A stretch of DNA of 64,000 nt from Triops longicaudatus (Eukaryota > Arthropoda > Branchiopoda > Notostraca > Triopsidae). How positions within the stretch are numbered: the first letter of the stretch is position 1; every line of letters starts with the position of its first letter. The translations under genes and the position numbers were made by a program. The notes beneath the pieces are model-generated. The model ran no database searches. It was not told where the DNA came from and saw only the letters and a program-made list of their open reading frames with translations. Below are positions 1 to 11,520 of the stretch, in pieces. The stretch covers positions 186,001 to 250,000 of the forward strand of contig JAGQDJ010000052.1 of the NCBI GenBank assembly GCA_022885665.1, in the 5' to 3' direction.

Positions 1-1670
1 CACAGGCAGTTTCCATAGCCCAAACGGAAACGTAGTACCAGTGAACCAACAAACCACCTGAGTTTGGTCCTAAACGGACTAAGCTCTATTTTTCGACTTA
101 TTTTCCGTCTCTTCCTAACGAATGCCTGTCTCATTGTTGACCTGGGATTTACATTTTGCGTGGAGCTGTTTTTCCTAGTACCAAACGAGGCCTAGCTAGC
201 GACGGAAAACGCTTCAAGTCTGCAAGGGTAGGATTGAAGCTTGTTGGCGAAAAGTTTGCCGCTGTGGCCAAAATGCTAATTCTGGTTTCACCTGCAGAAA
301 GTTGTATGTCAACATGAAACAATGGGGAAGTCGTCGTTTGGGAAAAAACGAGGTTATTAGGAACCATATGTTACGATGTAGGTAAAGGGTCTTTTCTAAA
401 AATGTCCGTCCTTGCCGTTAGGCTAAGTTATGGGAATGCACCGTGGCGCATAACCATGTATGGCACACATAGAGGTAAGGAATTTTTACTGTTAAGCGGA
501 TTGCGAACCTTTTGTAGCACTGTTATGGGGAGAAAAGTGGTGACTCGTAATATGAAACGCTCGATTCTTCCAGAAGGTTTTCTTGTAAGGCTAGTCCATC
601 AAAGATTGTTACTTAGTCACCATGCGCGTAACCTATGACTCATCCCGTTAGAAGCCGCGTTTTCTAAGGTGGTCAAGGAGTTTTCCCGAATGCAGAAGGA
701 TATTGAGACCGATGGATAGAGTCCCGATACTAGACGACAAAAAGTAGAAGATAAAAGACAAGACTACCTTGTTAAACGCAACCTTTCTCTTGATGACTCG
801 TTGAGGGTTGAGCGAAAAAATCCGATTGATAATTCTACGCGCGGAATCTACATAACTGGTCTGTGTAGAGTACACACACAAAAACTGACACGTCTGATTC
901 CATATAAAGAAAACAGCTAACCTTCACCTACATTGTTCCTTGAGCTACAGTCTCATTTGCATATCAATTGGCTTCAAGTGCCCTGTCCTCGGTCTAAGAT
1001 TGTCTCGCAAAACAGCTGTCAATATTCTTCTAGCTTTTAAGTGAGCTAAGTGGCCCCCGTAGCTTAATTTTGCATAGTCCTGCGCTCCTCGAGGTGTTAT
1101 TTGTATAAATGGTGTGAGAGCTAGGGAATTTCTTCTAAGTGACTCGGAAGGTTCTTCGACTTCAACAATGTCTTAACTGAACTAGGACCAGGGACTTTTG
1201 CATTAAGCTAGACCCGTGCTGCAGGCTGCGGGAGCAAAACATCCAAGGAACCTGGAAGTTATTTTCGTGCTTCCTTGTCTCTCTACTATCTAAAAACAAG
1301 CCAAAAACTTATCTCGCACTCTCTCTTCTCTCTTTCTCTTCGTCTCTCGCTTTTGGGTCCCTTCAGCCCGAGCTAGCCTCATTCCCTTTATGCTGAAATA
1401 GACAAGGGACTAAAATATCCGACGCATTGCGCTGGAACACACACATACAACACCTATAGCCGCTCGCTTATCTCTTTGACGTACGACACGCAAAAATCGC
1501 ATCGCTAGCGCGTTAGGGATGGTAGGTCATTGTTTTACTTCAATCATTGCAACATGGATTGTTTACACCGTGACAGCTCAAGCTGATGGAACAGGCTCAT
1601 GGAATATAGAAAGTACAAAAGGGATTCTGGGCGGCACTCGCATGAAAAATTGAGTAACAATAACAGCTTT
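1..1670. other. Intergenic, no gene seen
   Basis: I see no recognisable coding exon here on either strand; open frames are short and resemble no family. A pyrimidine-rich CT stretch lies near 1318-1352. The right part holds the 3' flank of the minus-strand MRG15 gene, whose stop codon is at 1671-1673. Confidence 0.6.
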
Positions 1671-3350
1671 TCAAAATGTCCGTCGATGGTACTCCGGAGG
1701 GGCGATACCGTAATCCTGTACACTGAACGTGGTGCTTGAGTTTTTGTGTAGATACCTAGGGAAATCAGAACATAATATTTCCACATTTCTGTCCCTCGGC
1801 AATAATCAAAATAAATAAATAAATGACAACAAATAATAAAAAAGAAATCAAATAAAAACAAACAAATCGACTGAAAAATAGCCATAAATACTTGAAAGTG
1901 GGAAAATGATAAGGACAATACATACACAAAATAAAAATGATCTAATTTTTGTCTTCAGTTCACTGTTTACCTCAAGAAGTCGTGTAAATGGTACAATAAG
2001 ATCTGAATGCTCTTCTCGTCTAATGGAGTGTAAGCTATCATGCCACCAAGTCGCGCTGTAGGAAAAAAAAAATTAGCATATATTCCGTATTAAGTAGACT
2101 AAATGGGTCACTTACTGAAAAGTCGTAGCAAGTGATGGACACCGTATATCTGACTCATTGGAGTGTCTCGATGGGTTTTGAGAATCTACATAAGGTAATG
2201 AAATGAGTGGTGTTACATGAAAAGAGAATTAGAGGTTTCACCTCGGCATATTGAGGTCGCTCAAACTTATACAGCAGCAAAGCGCCCAAGGTCGTGTTGA
2301 AGTATTCCTTCACGCCGGCCATAACTTCCTGAAGTGCACTTTCTTTGCTGGGAGTCACGGTCTTACTTGCAGTTTTATGTTTCAGGTAATCTTCGATAAT
2401 GTTGTCGACTGTTAACTTGGCAGGAAGGTTAACGAGCTGAAAAATATAAAAAAAAAGAATTATAAAAAGAAAGAATGCTTTATCACCTCAAAACTTTCTC
2501 TATACCTTTTTTTGCCGGTTGATCATATCCCAATCGTCCACTAGCCATGGTTTGAGCTCGTCAGGGATTTTTATCTTGATTTCTACTTTATCTAAGAATT
2601 GCTCCTCCTGTATAATACATGTTAGATGAAGCATGACTGGACAGAAAGGATGCATTACTGATTCAACAGCAACATCTGGTTTGGGTTTCTTCTTTTCTGA
2701 CGACGAAGAAGGTGTCGATGTGGAGGATTTGTCTTTTTCGGCTTGGCTAGCGGTTCGTTTACTGCTAGGTTTCTCGATTGAAGGAGTTGAAGAGCGGCTA
2801 ACGATACTAGCCGTGTCGTCTTCTTTAGGAGGAGCCGGACTGGCCCCTTTTTCACTTCCGCTCGCACTTTTGCGTCCTGCTCCTCCAGCCGCTTTTTGGT
2901 TGGCAAGTTTCGCTGCGCGTTTGTTCTTCCTAGCAACACTACATGATCTCGTTTGCTTTTTTCCCTGCAAAAATTACAAGCTGCTTTGTAACTTACGCGG
3001 TAGCTTCGTTATGAGCCTTCAACAGATCTTTTTGCTTGGCCACATTGGCGTCGTTGTACTTAAGGACGCGGCTTTCAGGAACCCATTCGTCCCAACTGTG
3101 AAATTACGCATTCTTTTAGATTTCTTACAAGTATTTTAGACATGGTTCTTACTTCTTATTCCAGCCAGCGTAATGGATAAAATATTTGGTTTGTTTATCC
3201 CTTACTTGCGCTTTGACGCACTTGGCTTCATATAACAATGGACCATGAAAACAAAGCACTCGTTCTCCTGAAAGCGAAATTTGTTACAGCTTTGGATACG
3301 TAAGCAACAAGGGTAGAATTACCTTCAGTAAATTTGAACTTCGGAACCAT
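1671..3350 (-). CDS. MORF4L1: MRG15 / MORF4L1 chromodomain and MRG-domain protein
   Basis: Nuclear chromatin reader. In other animals MRG15 binds H3K36me3 through its chromodomain and scaffolds NuA4/Tip60 acetyltransferase and Sin3/HDAC complexes. Exons in transcription order: 3323-3350, 3153-3267, 2997-3095, 2659-about 2938, 2506-2607, 2242-2436, 2116-2185, 1971-2055, 1671-1755. The protein starts MVPKFKFTEGERVLCFHGPL and reads GWNKNWDEWVPESR across the second intron, the chromodomain hallmark. A basic Ser/Lys-rich linker follows, then the MRG domain with ELKPWLVDDWDMINRQKK, LLYKFERPQYAE, MSQIYGVHHLLRLF and GGMIAYTPLDEKSIQILLYH. It ends DYGIAPPEYHRRTF, like the human C-terminus. Length is about 350-360 residues (human 323-362). 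The exon 3/4 border is uncertain because the strongest donor (GTAAGT) and the best-looking acceptor are not in phase; several alternatives restore the frame. All other joins are phase-consistent. Confidence 0.95.
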
Positions 3351-4810
3351 TTCTATATATGTTTCTTATTTCATTAAATTGTCAATGTGAGGACTCAAAA
3401 CTATGCAATTTATGGAGCGCTTGTAAACATAATCCTACGCTTTCTCAATACACTCACTAGGTGGCGCGCAATACATTCGATTCGACTAAAATTCCTGTTG
3501 TCTGAAATACTCGGATAATTCAGATGAGTTTCTACACAGTTAATTTTTGTTACGTATGCCACAGCTCTGTGCAAACAACAACTCGCTTAGGAATGTTGGA
3601 AACGTAAGGAATGCTAAGGACATTCCTGTAACAGGAAAGTCTGATGCGTCGCAGATCAGCTGTTTGTGTTGTAAATTTCCGATACGAAGAGTCAATTTCG
3701 CTTTGGAGATAGTATTTTGGCAGTACAGTGGAATTTCTTTAGAACGAATCCTTTTATAATGAACTGTTGATTATGTTAAACGGTTTTATAGTTCCGCGAC
3801 GTGTAAACGAACAGAAAATCGTCTGCTAAAGCGAACTGAAAATACCGACTTTAATATTTCCAAGAGTTTCATGATGAGAAGATTCCACTTTAATTCAGAA
3901 CAAAAAAGCATTCTTGTCGTATTTACTTTTAATAATCGTATTAGTCTTTATCATTTAAAAGAAGCCCAATTCTTCCGTTCAAAACCGGATGTTTGTTCCA
4001 TGCACGAAGTGGTTCCGTGTGAAATAGCTTTGCGACATTAGGACTAACCGCATTTTTATTGCAAAGCGTCAGCTGCGTCAAAACATTCGCTCATTGATAC
4101 TCGCAAGCCGTTTGACGTCAACAGTCGTGAGAAAATAGGGTATCGAGATTTCTAACTCGCTGCGGCACCGGTTGCTTTATAAATACTGCTCTTAGATAAC
4201 ATCGAACTACGGAAGCTTCTGACTCATTTGCCAAAGTGGCTTCTGAATCTCCTATATTTTTAAATTTTATACCAGCCTCCATACGCTTTATATTATAGCT
4301 TTTCAATAGTGGGTAGCTAATCCAGAATTGATTAAAAGTTGTTTGGATTGCAGAGCCTATTCCAAGAAGAAAAAACGAAATAAAATTATCTCTTTTTAAA
4401 TTTGGTCCTGCAGAAGTCTTCAGGCCAAACGAATTGGGATACTCAAGTATTGTTTGTCTTACCCTCAGTTTAGTAACATTTGTTCTTATTCCTATTTTAA
4501 ACCTAGTCTTTCTTTTGTTATATTTTTTTTTACTCGAAATAGCCGTCTTACTGGGTGCTTACTGAACCGAGATTTTGGGTATCGGCAAAAATAAAAAAAA
4601 AACTTTATATAGTGCAAATAAAACCCATGGAATCATTCTGACTTGATATTTATTCAAACTTGTTACAAGATGCACTAATACGGCAGTGCTCTCCCACGTC
4701 ACGATCATTGTTCTATTTCTAGGTTTGCACAAGACCTTTCCGTTTGTTATAAGAAAGAAAAAAGAAGTTCACAGATTAAATAACCCTGATTTTAAAGTGT
4801 TCCAATCTCT
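3351..4810. other. Intergenic between MRG15 start and RNF144 stop
   Basis: This holds the MRG15 promoter side and the 3' flank of the RNF144-like gene. No coding exon is supported. A short sequence at 3724-3749 resembles the terminal repeat of pogo/Tigger elements. The stretch 4440-4640 is AT-rich. Confidence 0.5.
3724..3840. repeat. pogo/Tigger-like terminal-repeat fossil
   Basis: The segment begins TACAGTGGAATTTCTTTAGA and continues with AACGAATCC and TATAATGAACTG. These match the style of Tc1/mariner-pogo (Tigger) termini, which typically read ACAGTAGAACCTCGTTATAA. No transposase frame remains and no opposite terminus was found, so this is at best an old fragment or deletion derivative. 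Confidence 0.3.
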
Positions 4811-6202
4811 TTACATGAAGCGAGAAGTACCATTGCCCCCATCAGCTTTGACACGGTTGCGACAGCTCATACACAGTAATGCAGGCGATGCCAGAATTAA
4901 AATGGGAGTGGCAGCCAGAAATAGAATACCCATACCGAAGAATACTGCTAAAACCTGAACCCGATGAAGTGCTACGGTAATACGAGTATGACCCAATCGT
5001 TCTTGACAAGGACCCCGGTCGTAATGTCTGAGTAAGAAATCATCCTGCCACAGAAAAAAATAAACAATTAATCCTTTGCAATAATAATACTTGAACAATT
5101 GTTTTGCTTACATCTAATGAGGCTAGACAGTGCCAACAGAAAACATGTTTGCAATGTCTACAGAGCATTTGCGCGCATCCCTCATCCCGTTCGATCAAGA
5201 CGTGACAAAATGGGCACGCTTTGATTCGATTCGCAATCTCTTCAGAGTTTTGTTCTTCTTTGTTTCCATTTAAACTCGCTAAAAGCCACGCTTCCGTGGG
5301 GAAACTGTTTTGCGGCACTGGATGACGTCGGGTACACGGGCTGACGTTATGCCAAGGAAAGTGACACTGGTTGCAGAAAATAAATTTGCATGTCGGGCAT
5401 GCCACGGGCACGCGAGAAGGTCTAGACGGAAGCTTAGGCAACCAGGAATTCTTTGTAGGCTTAGGTGGAGGAACTGGAACATCGCAAACGGTTTCACAGC
5501 CTGGCCTCGGGCACCAACATTTGGTCGGATCGGCTGCTACCTCTACAAAGCGAACAAGACACGTAGACACAAAACCAGGACCCGTTAACTTCGATAACCG
5601 CCAAGCTTTGCCTTTTGGATGTCTACAATAGTATACCTTGATTTTGTTTAAGGCGGAGATACAGCTGAAGAATAGATGGTTCAACGAGCTCTGCCACTTC
5701 CTTGGCCGTCACGTGACCTGAAGACGCACACGATCCACTGGGACAAGTCAAGGTAATACTGCCTTCACGGATACATAAACGAGTATACGAGGCAATGCAC
5801 TGCGTAGAAAAGGAATTGTATTAAAATAATGTTATTCATGGGGTTGAGTCATTGTAAAGAGTCATTTACTTCTTCACAAAATCGACAACCGCAATCCTGC
5901 AAGACTCGCCAGCTGTGGTCGCTCGGTTCACAGAAGCAAATTGGGCATGGCAAACTGAGCCGCGATGGCGGAAGTGATGGAGAATCTGTCGGAGGCTCAA
6001 TACTGTCCGGAATGGCAAAGCCTATCGGAGGGAGCGGTGAGTGGATTCTGACAGGTGCAGGTGACGTTAAGGACGAAGCCCGGGCTTTAATGACAAAGGT
6101 GGGCGACGACACGACTGGTGTAGGCGCATTTTCGCTACTGTTAATCGATTCGGACTTCTTTTTCTTCCCTTGCAATTTCCGTAAAATCCGCTTGAAAGGC
6201 AT
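4811..6202 (-). CDS. RNF144: RNF144-type RBR E3 ubiquitin ligase with C-terminal membrane segment
   Basis: RING-between-RING ligases take ubiquitin from the E2 onto a RING2 cysteine before passing it to the substrate. Exons: 5870-6202, 5637-5799, 5112-5542, 4811-5044, giving 386 residues with all phases matching. A Ser/Pro-rich N-terminal stretch of about 85 residues precedes RING1 (CPICFCEP, CGCRFCEECIASY, LTCPSGSC). The IBR holds CWCPRPGCETVC and CPTCKFIFCNQCHFPWH, with a Pro-rich insertion between them. RING2 reads CPFCHVLIERDEGCAQMLC then RHCKHVFCWHC; the cysteine in GCAQMLC is the expected catalytic residue. After RING2, DDFLLRHYDRGPC and one hydrophobic segment (VLAVFFGMGILFLAATPILI) match RNF144A/B and suggest membrane anchoring. 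The start is the ATG at 6200-6202; an apparent TAG acceptor just upstream suggests a 5' UTR intron. I cannot choose between RNF144A and B. Confidence 0.93.
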
Positions 6203-8397
6203 CCTAGAAACCAATAAAAAAAAGAACGTGATGAAAACTACGTCGCAAGATAATCTTATCGAAGTCCAGTTTTCTTATCAAGCTAAATTACATCACCGTA
6301 TCACGGGAACGGAACCATGATAAACAAATTCGATCCGTGTTATCTCCTCGTGTTTCAACTACGATATCGTTTACAGATAAATTAAAGAAAAAAGCTCTTT
6401 TTCGAAAAAAATCTAAAAAAGCACGTACCTATGTACAAAACTAAGACACCAAATGTAAAGGACTACATAAAATAACTGTCTCCTTTCTTCGTACACGTCG
6501 TTCTGTCACAGAAAAACTGGCACGCACGGTGCAAGTACTTACGGTACATGTACGTGAGCAAGGTTTTTCCTACAAGTCGTGTCTCTTACATCTGGTTTAG
6601 CGGTAGCGATCTCTTAACTGCGCGTGAGCTGTAATCTTACAAACTGTCCGCTAATTATGTCGGGACGGACAATTTTTCGCGACAGTATTTTTTCCACCCT
6701 CTGTCGATTTTTGTCATTTTAGTCCGGGCACCATTCTTTTCCTCCAGCGACGGACAGAAATTGGCAAAGGTACGAAAAACGGCCATTCAAGAAAAGTGGC
6801 CCTTATTGACAACATGCTGCATTAAGTTCTCCAATATCGAGTCTCCAGGTTCGACTATAACGTTCTCGCAGCAAGTTACAACATGTCACAAAAACATTCG
6901 CGAGGGGAGGAAGAGGGATGTAGAAGCAGCCCTTTGGAAAACCATGCATTTTAAATAGAGACCCAAGGCCACAGTTCCCTCCGCTTGCACCCCAGCAACA
7001 ACTTTCTCCCTCCGTATAACAGGTCAAAAAAGGTCAGCTGTATCCAATGGCCTACTTAAAGGAAGGTGTGCTGTACGGGACTTCGCGTATCACAGGAAAT
7101 TATCTAATAATTTAACGGTCTCCACGAGCTAAAAAGAGACCCAAGACTTACCTCAGATCTGCGTTATGGGGAGAGAGAATGCACTGATGGTGTGGTAGAG
7201 CACTTTTTGACTAGGTCAGCTTCAACTGGTTTATTAGCAATCGCGGGATCCAACACACAAAAATCACAGAATTCAGTTTCCTTCTTTACCGTGCCCCTGC
7301 AGATTCGTGCTTCATGTGGAAAAGAAAATAAATGGCTTCAAAACATAAAAGTTTTTCACCCACACATGAAACGAAGAGAGGACCACAGCACCACGATCCA
7401 AGGGGCGACGGTGAAGGACAATGGCCCTGGACGGAGTGCTGTTTACGCCTCTCAAAACTCGCACTAAGCGCTATGAACGCCTACACAAAGGATGGGGAAA
7501 ACTTGCAGTATCGATATCGGTACTGCTATCGATATCGATGCACCCTTAGCTTTTCTTTAACGTGAAAAATTCAGTCGCGTTGAAGTAATTGTGTACTTTT
7601 TTAGGGAGAAATGCTTTCTATTAAATATTTTTTTGTTTTTTAATGCTCTAAAAATTTTTAGATTCACAAAGTATTATTTCAAATTGCGCTGCAAGCGAAA
7701 AATAGACTTCGCGCTATTGTTTTGTATCGATTACAAAAGTTCCACGTGAAGAACACGTGAACCGAAACCCTAATCGAATGCTGGTTGGTGAGAAGACCTT
7801 CGCCAAATAATAGGGCGCCTAGGGGAGGCTAAAGTGAAGGATTCAATCAATAAGAATGCGAAAAGATACGCAACTGGCGCGGGTGTAGTATTGCATTCAT
7901 TCGCAATACCCCTCTAAGGATAATTGGCTGCTCAATATACGGCACTCTCGAGTACAGCACCCTCGTTTCGGTTGAAAACGCAGGAAATGAAAACAAAGGC
8001 TTCTTTGCAATTCCACACGTAGCAATGTAGGAAAGAGACGCCTTACAAGCGCAAACGAACTGACCTCGATTTACACAATCAACGCAATATAAAAGCGAAC
8101 TCGGTTAAAGCACTGACCCTCTTGCGTTAAGTGCTCTGCCTTTTATACCAATATTACCTATCTCATTTTGCAGCCTTTTCGCCTAACTTGAAATAAATAA
8201 TTCATGACTTCCGCAGAACTCATGCAAAAAAAGTACAAAACGAACTGCACGAAATGTACGTTTTTTATATAACAAACAAAAAGGTTAAGGAAACTTAAGA
8301 TTCGAGATGTATTTCACATATACTTCGCTCAGCAAAAAAAAAAAAAAAAAAAAAAAAAGAATATAAAAAATCATAAAAAGTGTTTTAGCAAAAAATT
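6203..8397. other. Intergenic between RNF144 start and METTL3 stop
   Basis: No coding exon is supported. A 5' UTR exon of the RNF144-like gene probably lies somewhere upstream of 6202 but I could not place it. A small palindrome-rich patch with repeated GATATCG motifs lies at 7508-7542. The METTL3 3' UTR lies at the right end and includes the poly(A)/poly(T) tract at 8334-8358. Confidence 0.5.
8334..8358. repeat. Homopolymer A tract, 25 bases
   Basis: An uninterrupted run of 25 A on the plus strand, which is poly(T) on the strand of METTL3, 40 bases past its stop codon. It lies in the likely 3' UTR. It is probably length-variable, and sequencing errors are common at such runs. Confidence 0.95.
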
Positions 8398-10962
8398 TCA
8401 ACTCCGCGAAGAGCCAATCTTGCCGTCAGGGTATCTTTTCTTAAATGCACGCGCAATCTCGGGATCTAGAAGATGAACGCCTTCTAACTGGTTGCCTAGG
8501 GTGATCCTATGAATCAAAAAGGACGACAAGAACAGTTTTAAAATGCGTCCTGTCAACCCAATTAGCAAAAGAATCTTGATATTGCATACCAGTTTGGCTG
8601 GACATTATGTGGGCGACCGAATAGTTCGATTTTCCGCGTACCCGGTGACAGTCTCTCAATAATACCATAGATTTCATCCGGTTTGTGGGATGTGGCACGC
8701 ACTTCTGCGACTATGACGTCGCAATCAAGTCCTCGGTTCAGATTAGCAGGGTTCCCTTTCATGCCCACTAAGCAATGTTCTTTGCCTAATGGTAACTTGT
8801 TAGTTTGCCTACAAAGTAGGAAATAATAGGTAAAATCGTCAATATTACCATGGTTAAGCCAATGTCCTGTTCTGCCGGTGCGAATGATCCGTTGTAACTG
8901 ATTCGTTTTCACCCAAATAATTTCATCGACACGTTCGTAGCCCCATAATTGTAAACATTCCCTTCCTAATTCCATTGCTCGCACTACAAAAATTATGACA
9001 CATTAAGTGGCGTTTAAATTCAATTCCTTTCGCACCTGTAACCCATAGGAAGAAAAGCCCTTCGTCTTGCAATGCAGGGATATTTAACTGTCTCATTTCG
9101 TCATCCGACATAGTACCGTACGGCAATTCCATATGAATATCCCATGGAGGATCTGCCATTATGACGCTGAATTTACCTATAAAGAAATAACGATAATTAA
9201 AACCATCAAACGAAAGGAAGATGAGATTCTTCTGGATATACACATTACAAATAATGGTTAAAAATACAAACACGTAAGTATAAAATCACAGGAAGCAACA
9301 AAATGTAAAAATCAAGCAAATGACATAGTACAGGAAAAATTTAGCGAAAAAACAAGCGAAAAATCACAAAAAATAAAACAATAGAATAATAATTAATAAA
9401 TCACACCATAACAATAAACTGAAAAAATAGTAACTATTATGAGATCCTAAAAAGTCAGAGAAAATATAGAATCTGTGTGAGAGAAGAAGTGTGAGAGACG
9501 AAAGCAACGAAATCTTGCTTTCCTTACCTAGGATTGACATATCTAAAACTCGAATATCGCAATTGATCCATTGTGGCGGGAAGAGAATTACGGGTTTATT
9601 CTCCACTAGAGCAGTTTTATTAATGGCCGCTGTCGAATCGTCTTTGTCTTTCGAGGCATTCTTATCTTGTTCCTCAGGTATGAACGCGTCGACTTCGTAG
9701 TGCACGTACCTTGCAAAAACACAAAAGACTTGAAATTAATACCGAGACCAGCAAGAAGAAAAGCAACTGCAGACTTGCAAGTGTCCATGTGAAAACAAGT
9801 GTTAAGGAAAGAGCAATCGCCTAAAGCTTCATCGGTGTGACTTTGTAAGATCTTGCGAAAGTGAAGCTTCTTGCACAACCCATCTCCACGTACTTTCAAG
9901 CATTCTTCTCGCGTAGCTTGTGGGCAGAACTCGCGAACTTGAGCACCTAAAAAGTGGATAAAAATAAGAAAAAAAAAATAAAAAATGAAACACGTTTATG
10001 TAGAATTAACTTGACAAACCACTCGCCTCCTTGAGAGCGGAAACGTTCCGCAAGCGACCTTTCTTTGGCAGTAGGTTTGCTCAGCAATTCCAGGATTTCC
10101 TCCCCTACTTTCTTGTGTAACTTTTCCTTGGCGGACGGAAGCGATAATAAACTCATAACGTCGTCTTTCTGTTCTTCCTTCCCTTCATCTTCCGGGGCAA
10201 CTGTACGCAAATGCAAGAGTAAAATTTTAAAATAAATTTAAAAATGTTAAGAAGAACAATTTTTCTCTTTTTTTTTGGTAAAAGACACCTTTCGTTCGCT
10301 TAGCTGGTTCGGGACCCTCATTATTTTCGGAAATTTGTTGGACTGGTTTTTGGTTCTGAGCTTCGACGTCGTGAGCAAGTGCTACAAGACGTGTATGATC
10401 TGCACTGACGACTTCTAGGCCTACTTCGCCTTCTTTCGTAGAGTCCGCAACGCTGACAAGGTTAACGTAGTAATTATGAGACTTTATTTGCAAGTCATTT
10501 TTAAGCTAGTTATGAAGATACCATACCTTATGAGTTCTTGAGCAGCAAATTTTTGTAACAAGTTGTTCAGAACAGAGCGACTAATTTCTTCCTTTAAGGC
10601 AGCGCCAGCTAATCTTCCGATATGTTTCGAAGAGCATGGGAAGGACAACGTAGCTGACATAAGAACCTGAAGTACTTGCAATTCTATTTCTTTAGCAGTA
10701 GCTGATGGCAGTGTCGCGTCTTTGGACGAGGAGCTATCTTGTGTAACCGAATCTCCGGTACTGGTTTTACTGCTCACAACATCTACAAAGAATTCAATCA
10801 GGCCAATGGTGAAATTTGTAGGTTGTTGCAGCAAAACAGACCTTCGACGCTTTGTCCAGCAGCTAAAATGTCCCCAAGTTCTTTCCTCCTTTTTTGTAGT
10901 CTTTCTTTTAGGTTAATGCGTTTGTACTTAATGGCTTGAATCTCTTCCCATGCATCTGCCAT
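8398..10962 (-). CDS. METTL3: METTL3, catalytic subunit of the mRNA N6-adenosine methyltransferase
   Basis: METTL3 transfers methyl from SAM to adenosine N6 in nuclear RNA, working with METTL14. Exons: 10842-10962, 10527-10782, 10289-10452, 10027-10200, 9775-9946, 9528-9709, 9036-9176, 8849-8983, 8590-8785, 8398-8506, for 549 residues (human 580). The N-terminal helix starts MADAWEEIQAIKYKRINLKE. QKFAAQELI lies in the N-terminal half. Two CCCH-type zinc fingers span about 246-299 (LGDCSFLNTCFHMDTCKYVH). The MT-A70 domain carries the catalytic DPPW at 365-368 within VIMADPPWDIHMELPYGT, plus RIIRTGRTGHWLNHGKEHC and FGRPHNVQPNWITLGN. Intron 4 (9947-10026) reads as GC-AG (donor GCGAGT). Across the 8984-9035 intron the spliced codons give WVT-V-RAMELG where human has WVTGRAMELG. 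The start is the only ATG fitting the conserved N-terminus, 559 bases from the divergent SERF start. Confidence 0.97.
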
Positions 10963-11520
10963 ATTTTGGCTAGCCAGAGTGCTTTAAATTCAATTTGACG
11001 ACTAAAGTTGCGATTTGTAAATAAACAACAGAAACAGAAAAAATGTTCTATGAGGAGAAACTTCGACCAACCAAAAACGTCAATGGCGCCAATACCGAGT
11101 TCCAGGCGATACTACTGCCTCGCGTGCAAATCATGCAAGTAATTATAAATTGTGATTAGATACGCTCGCATTATAAAATAGCAGCAACAATCAAACTGAT
11201 TTCGTTCCAATGCTCAAATTTATTCATACGCGCTAAATTGTCGCGGATTACAAAAAAATCTTTGAAGCGTAAAAGTGACGAACATTTCATATTTGGTACC
11301 CGTTTTTGTAACGAGTCACTTACAGTTTAAGCTCTTGCCTGTAGAAGCGCTGCATTCGATCCAAGCCAGTGTTCACTCGAGGTTCTCCGCGTGTACTCTA
11401 CCTCAGTTTTTCACAATACGTTAATAAGGGAGCAAGTTAGTGAGAGTTCGTTCGTAAACTTACGATCTGCGAGGGGAACTTTTATTTCGATATTTTTAAT
11501 TATATTCCTAATCGACGAAG
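10963..11520. promoter_or_regulatory. Shared upstream region of METTL3 (-) and SERF (+)
   Basis: These 558 bases separate the start codons of two divergently transcribed genes, so both promoters must lie here or in nearby introns. I see no TATA box at a convincing distance and no clear palindromic operator. A bidirectional promoter is an inference from geometry alone. Confidence 0.5.

Noticed and set aside
1544..1927. Minus-strand 127-codon hydrophobic frame
   Set aside because: It runs through the last MRG15 intron and exon in a different frame; its length comes from AT-rich sequence.
2633..3139. Plus-strand 168-codon frame
   Set aside because: It is the antisense shadow of MRG15 exons 3-5, with no domain of its own.
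5829..6320. Plus-strand 163-codon frame
   Set aside because: It is antisense to the first RNF144 exon, which has clear RING zinc ligands on the other strand.
7508..7542. Cluster of GATATCG palindromes
   Set aside because: It is too short and too simple to call an operator or element; likely chance or a tiny microsatellite.
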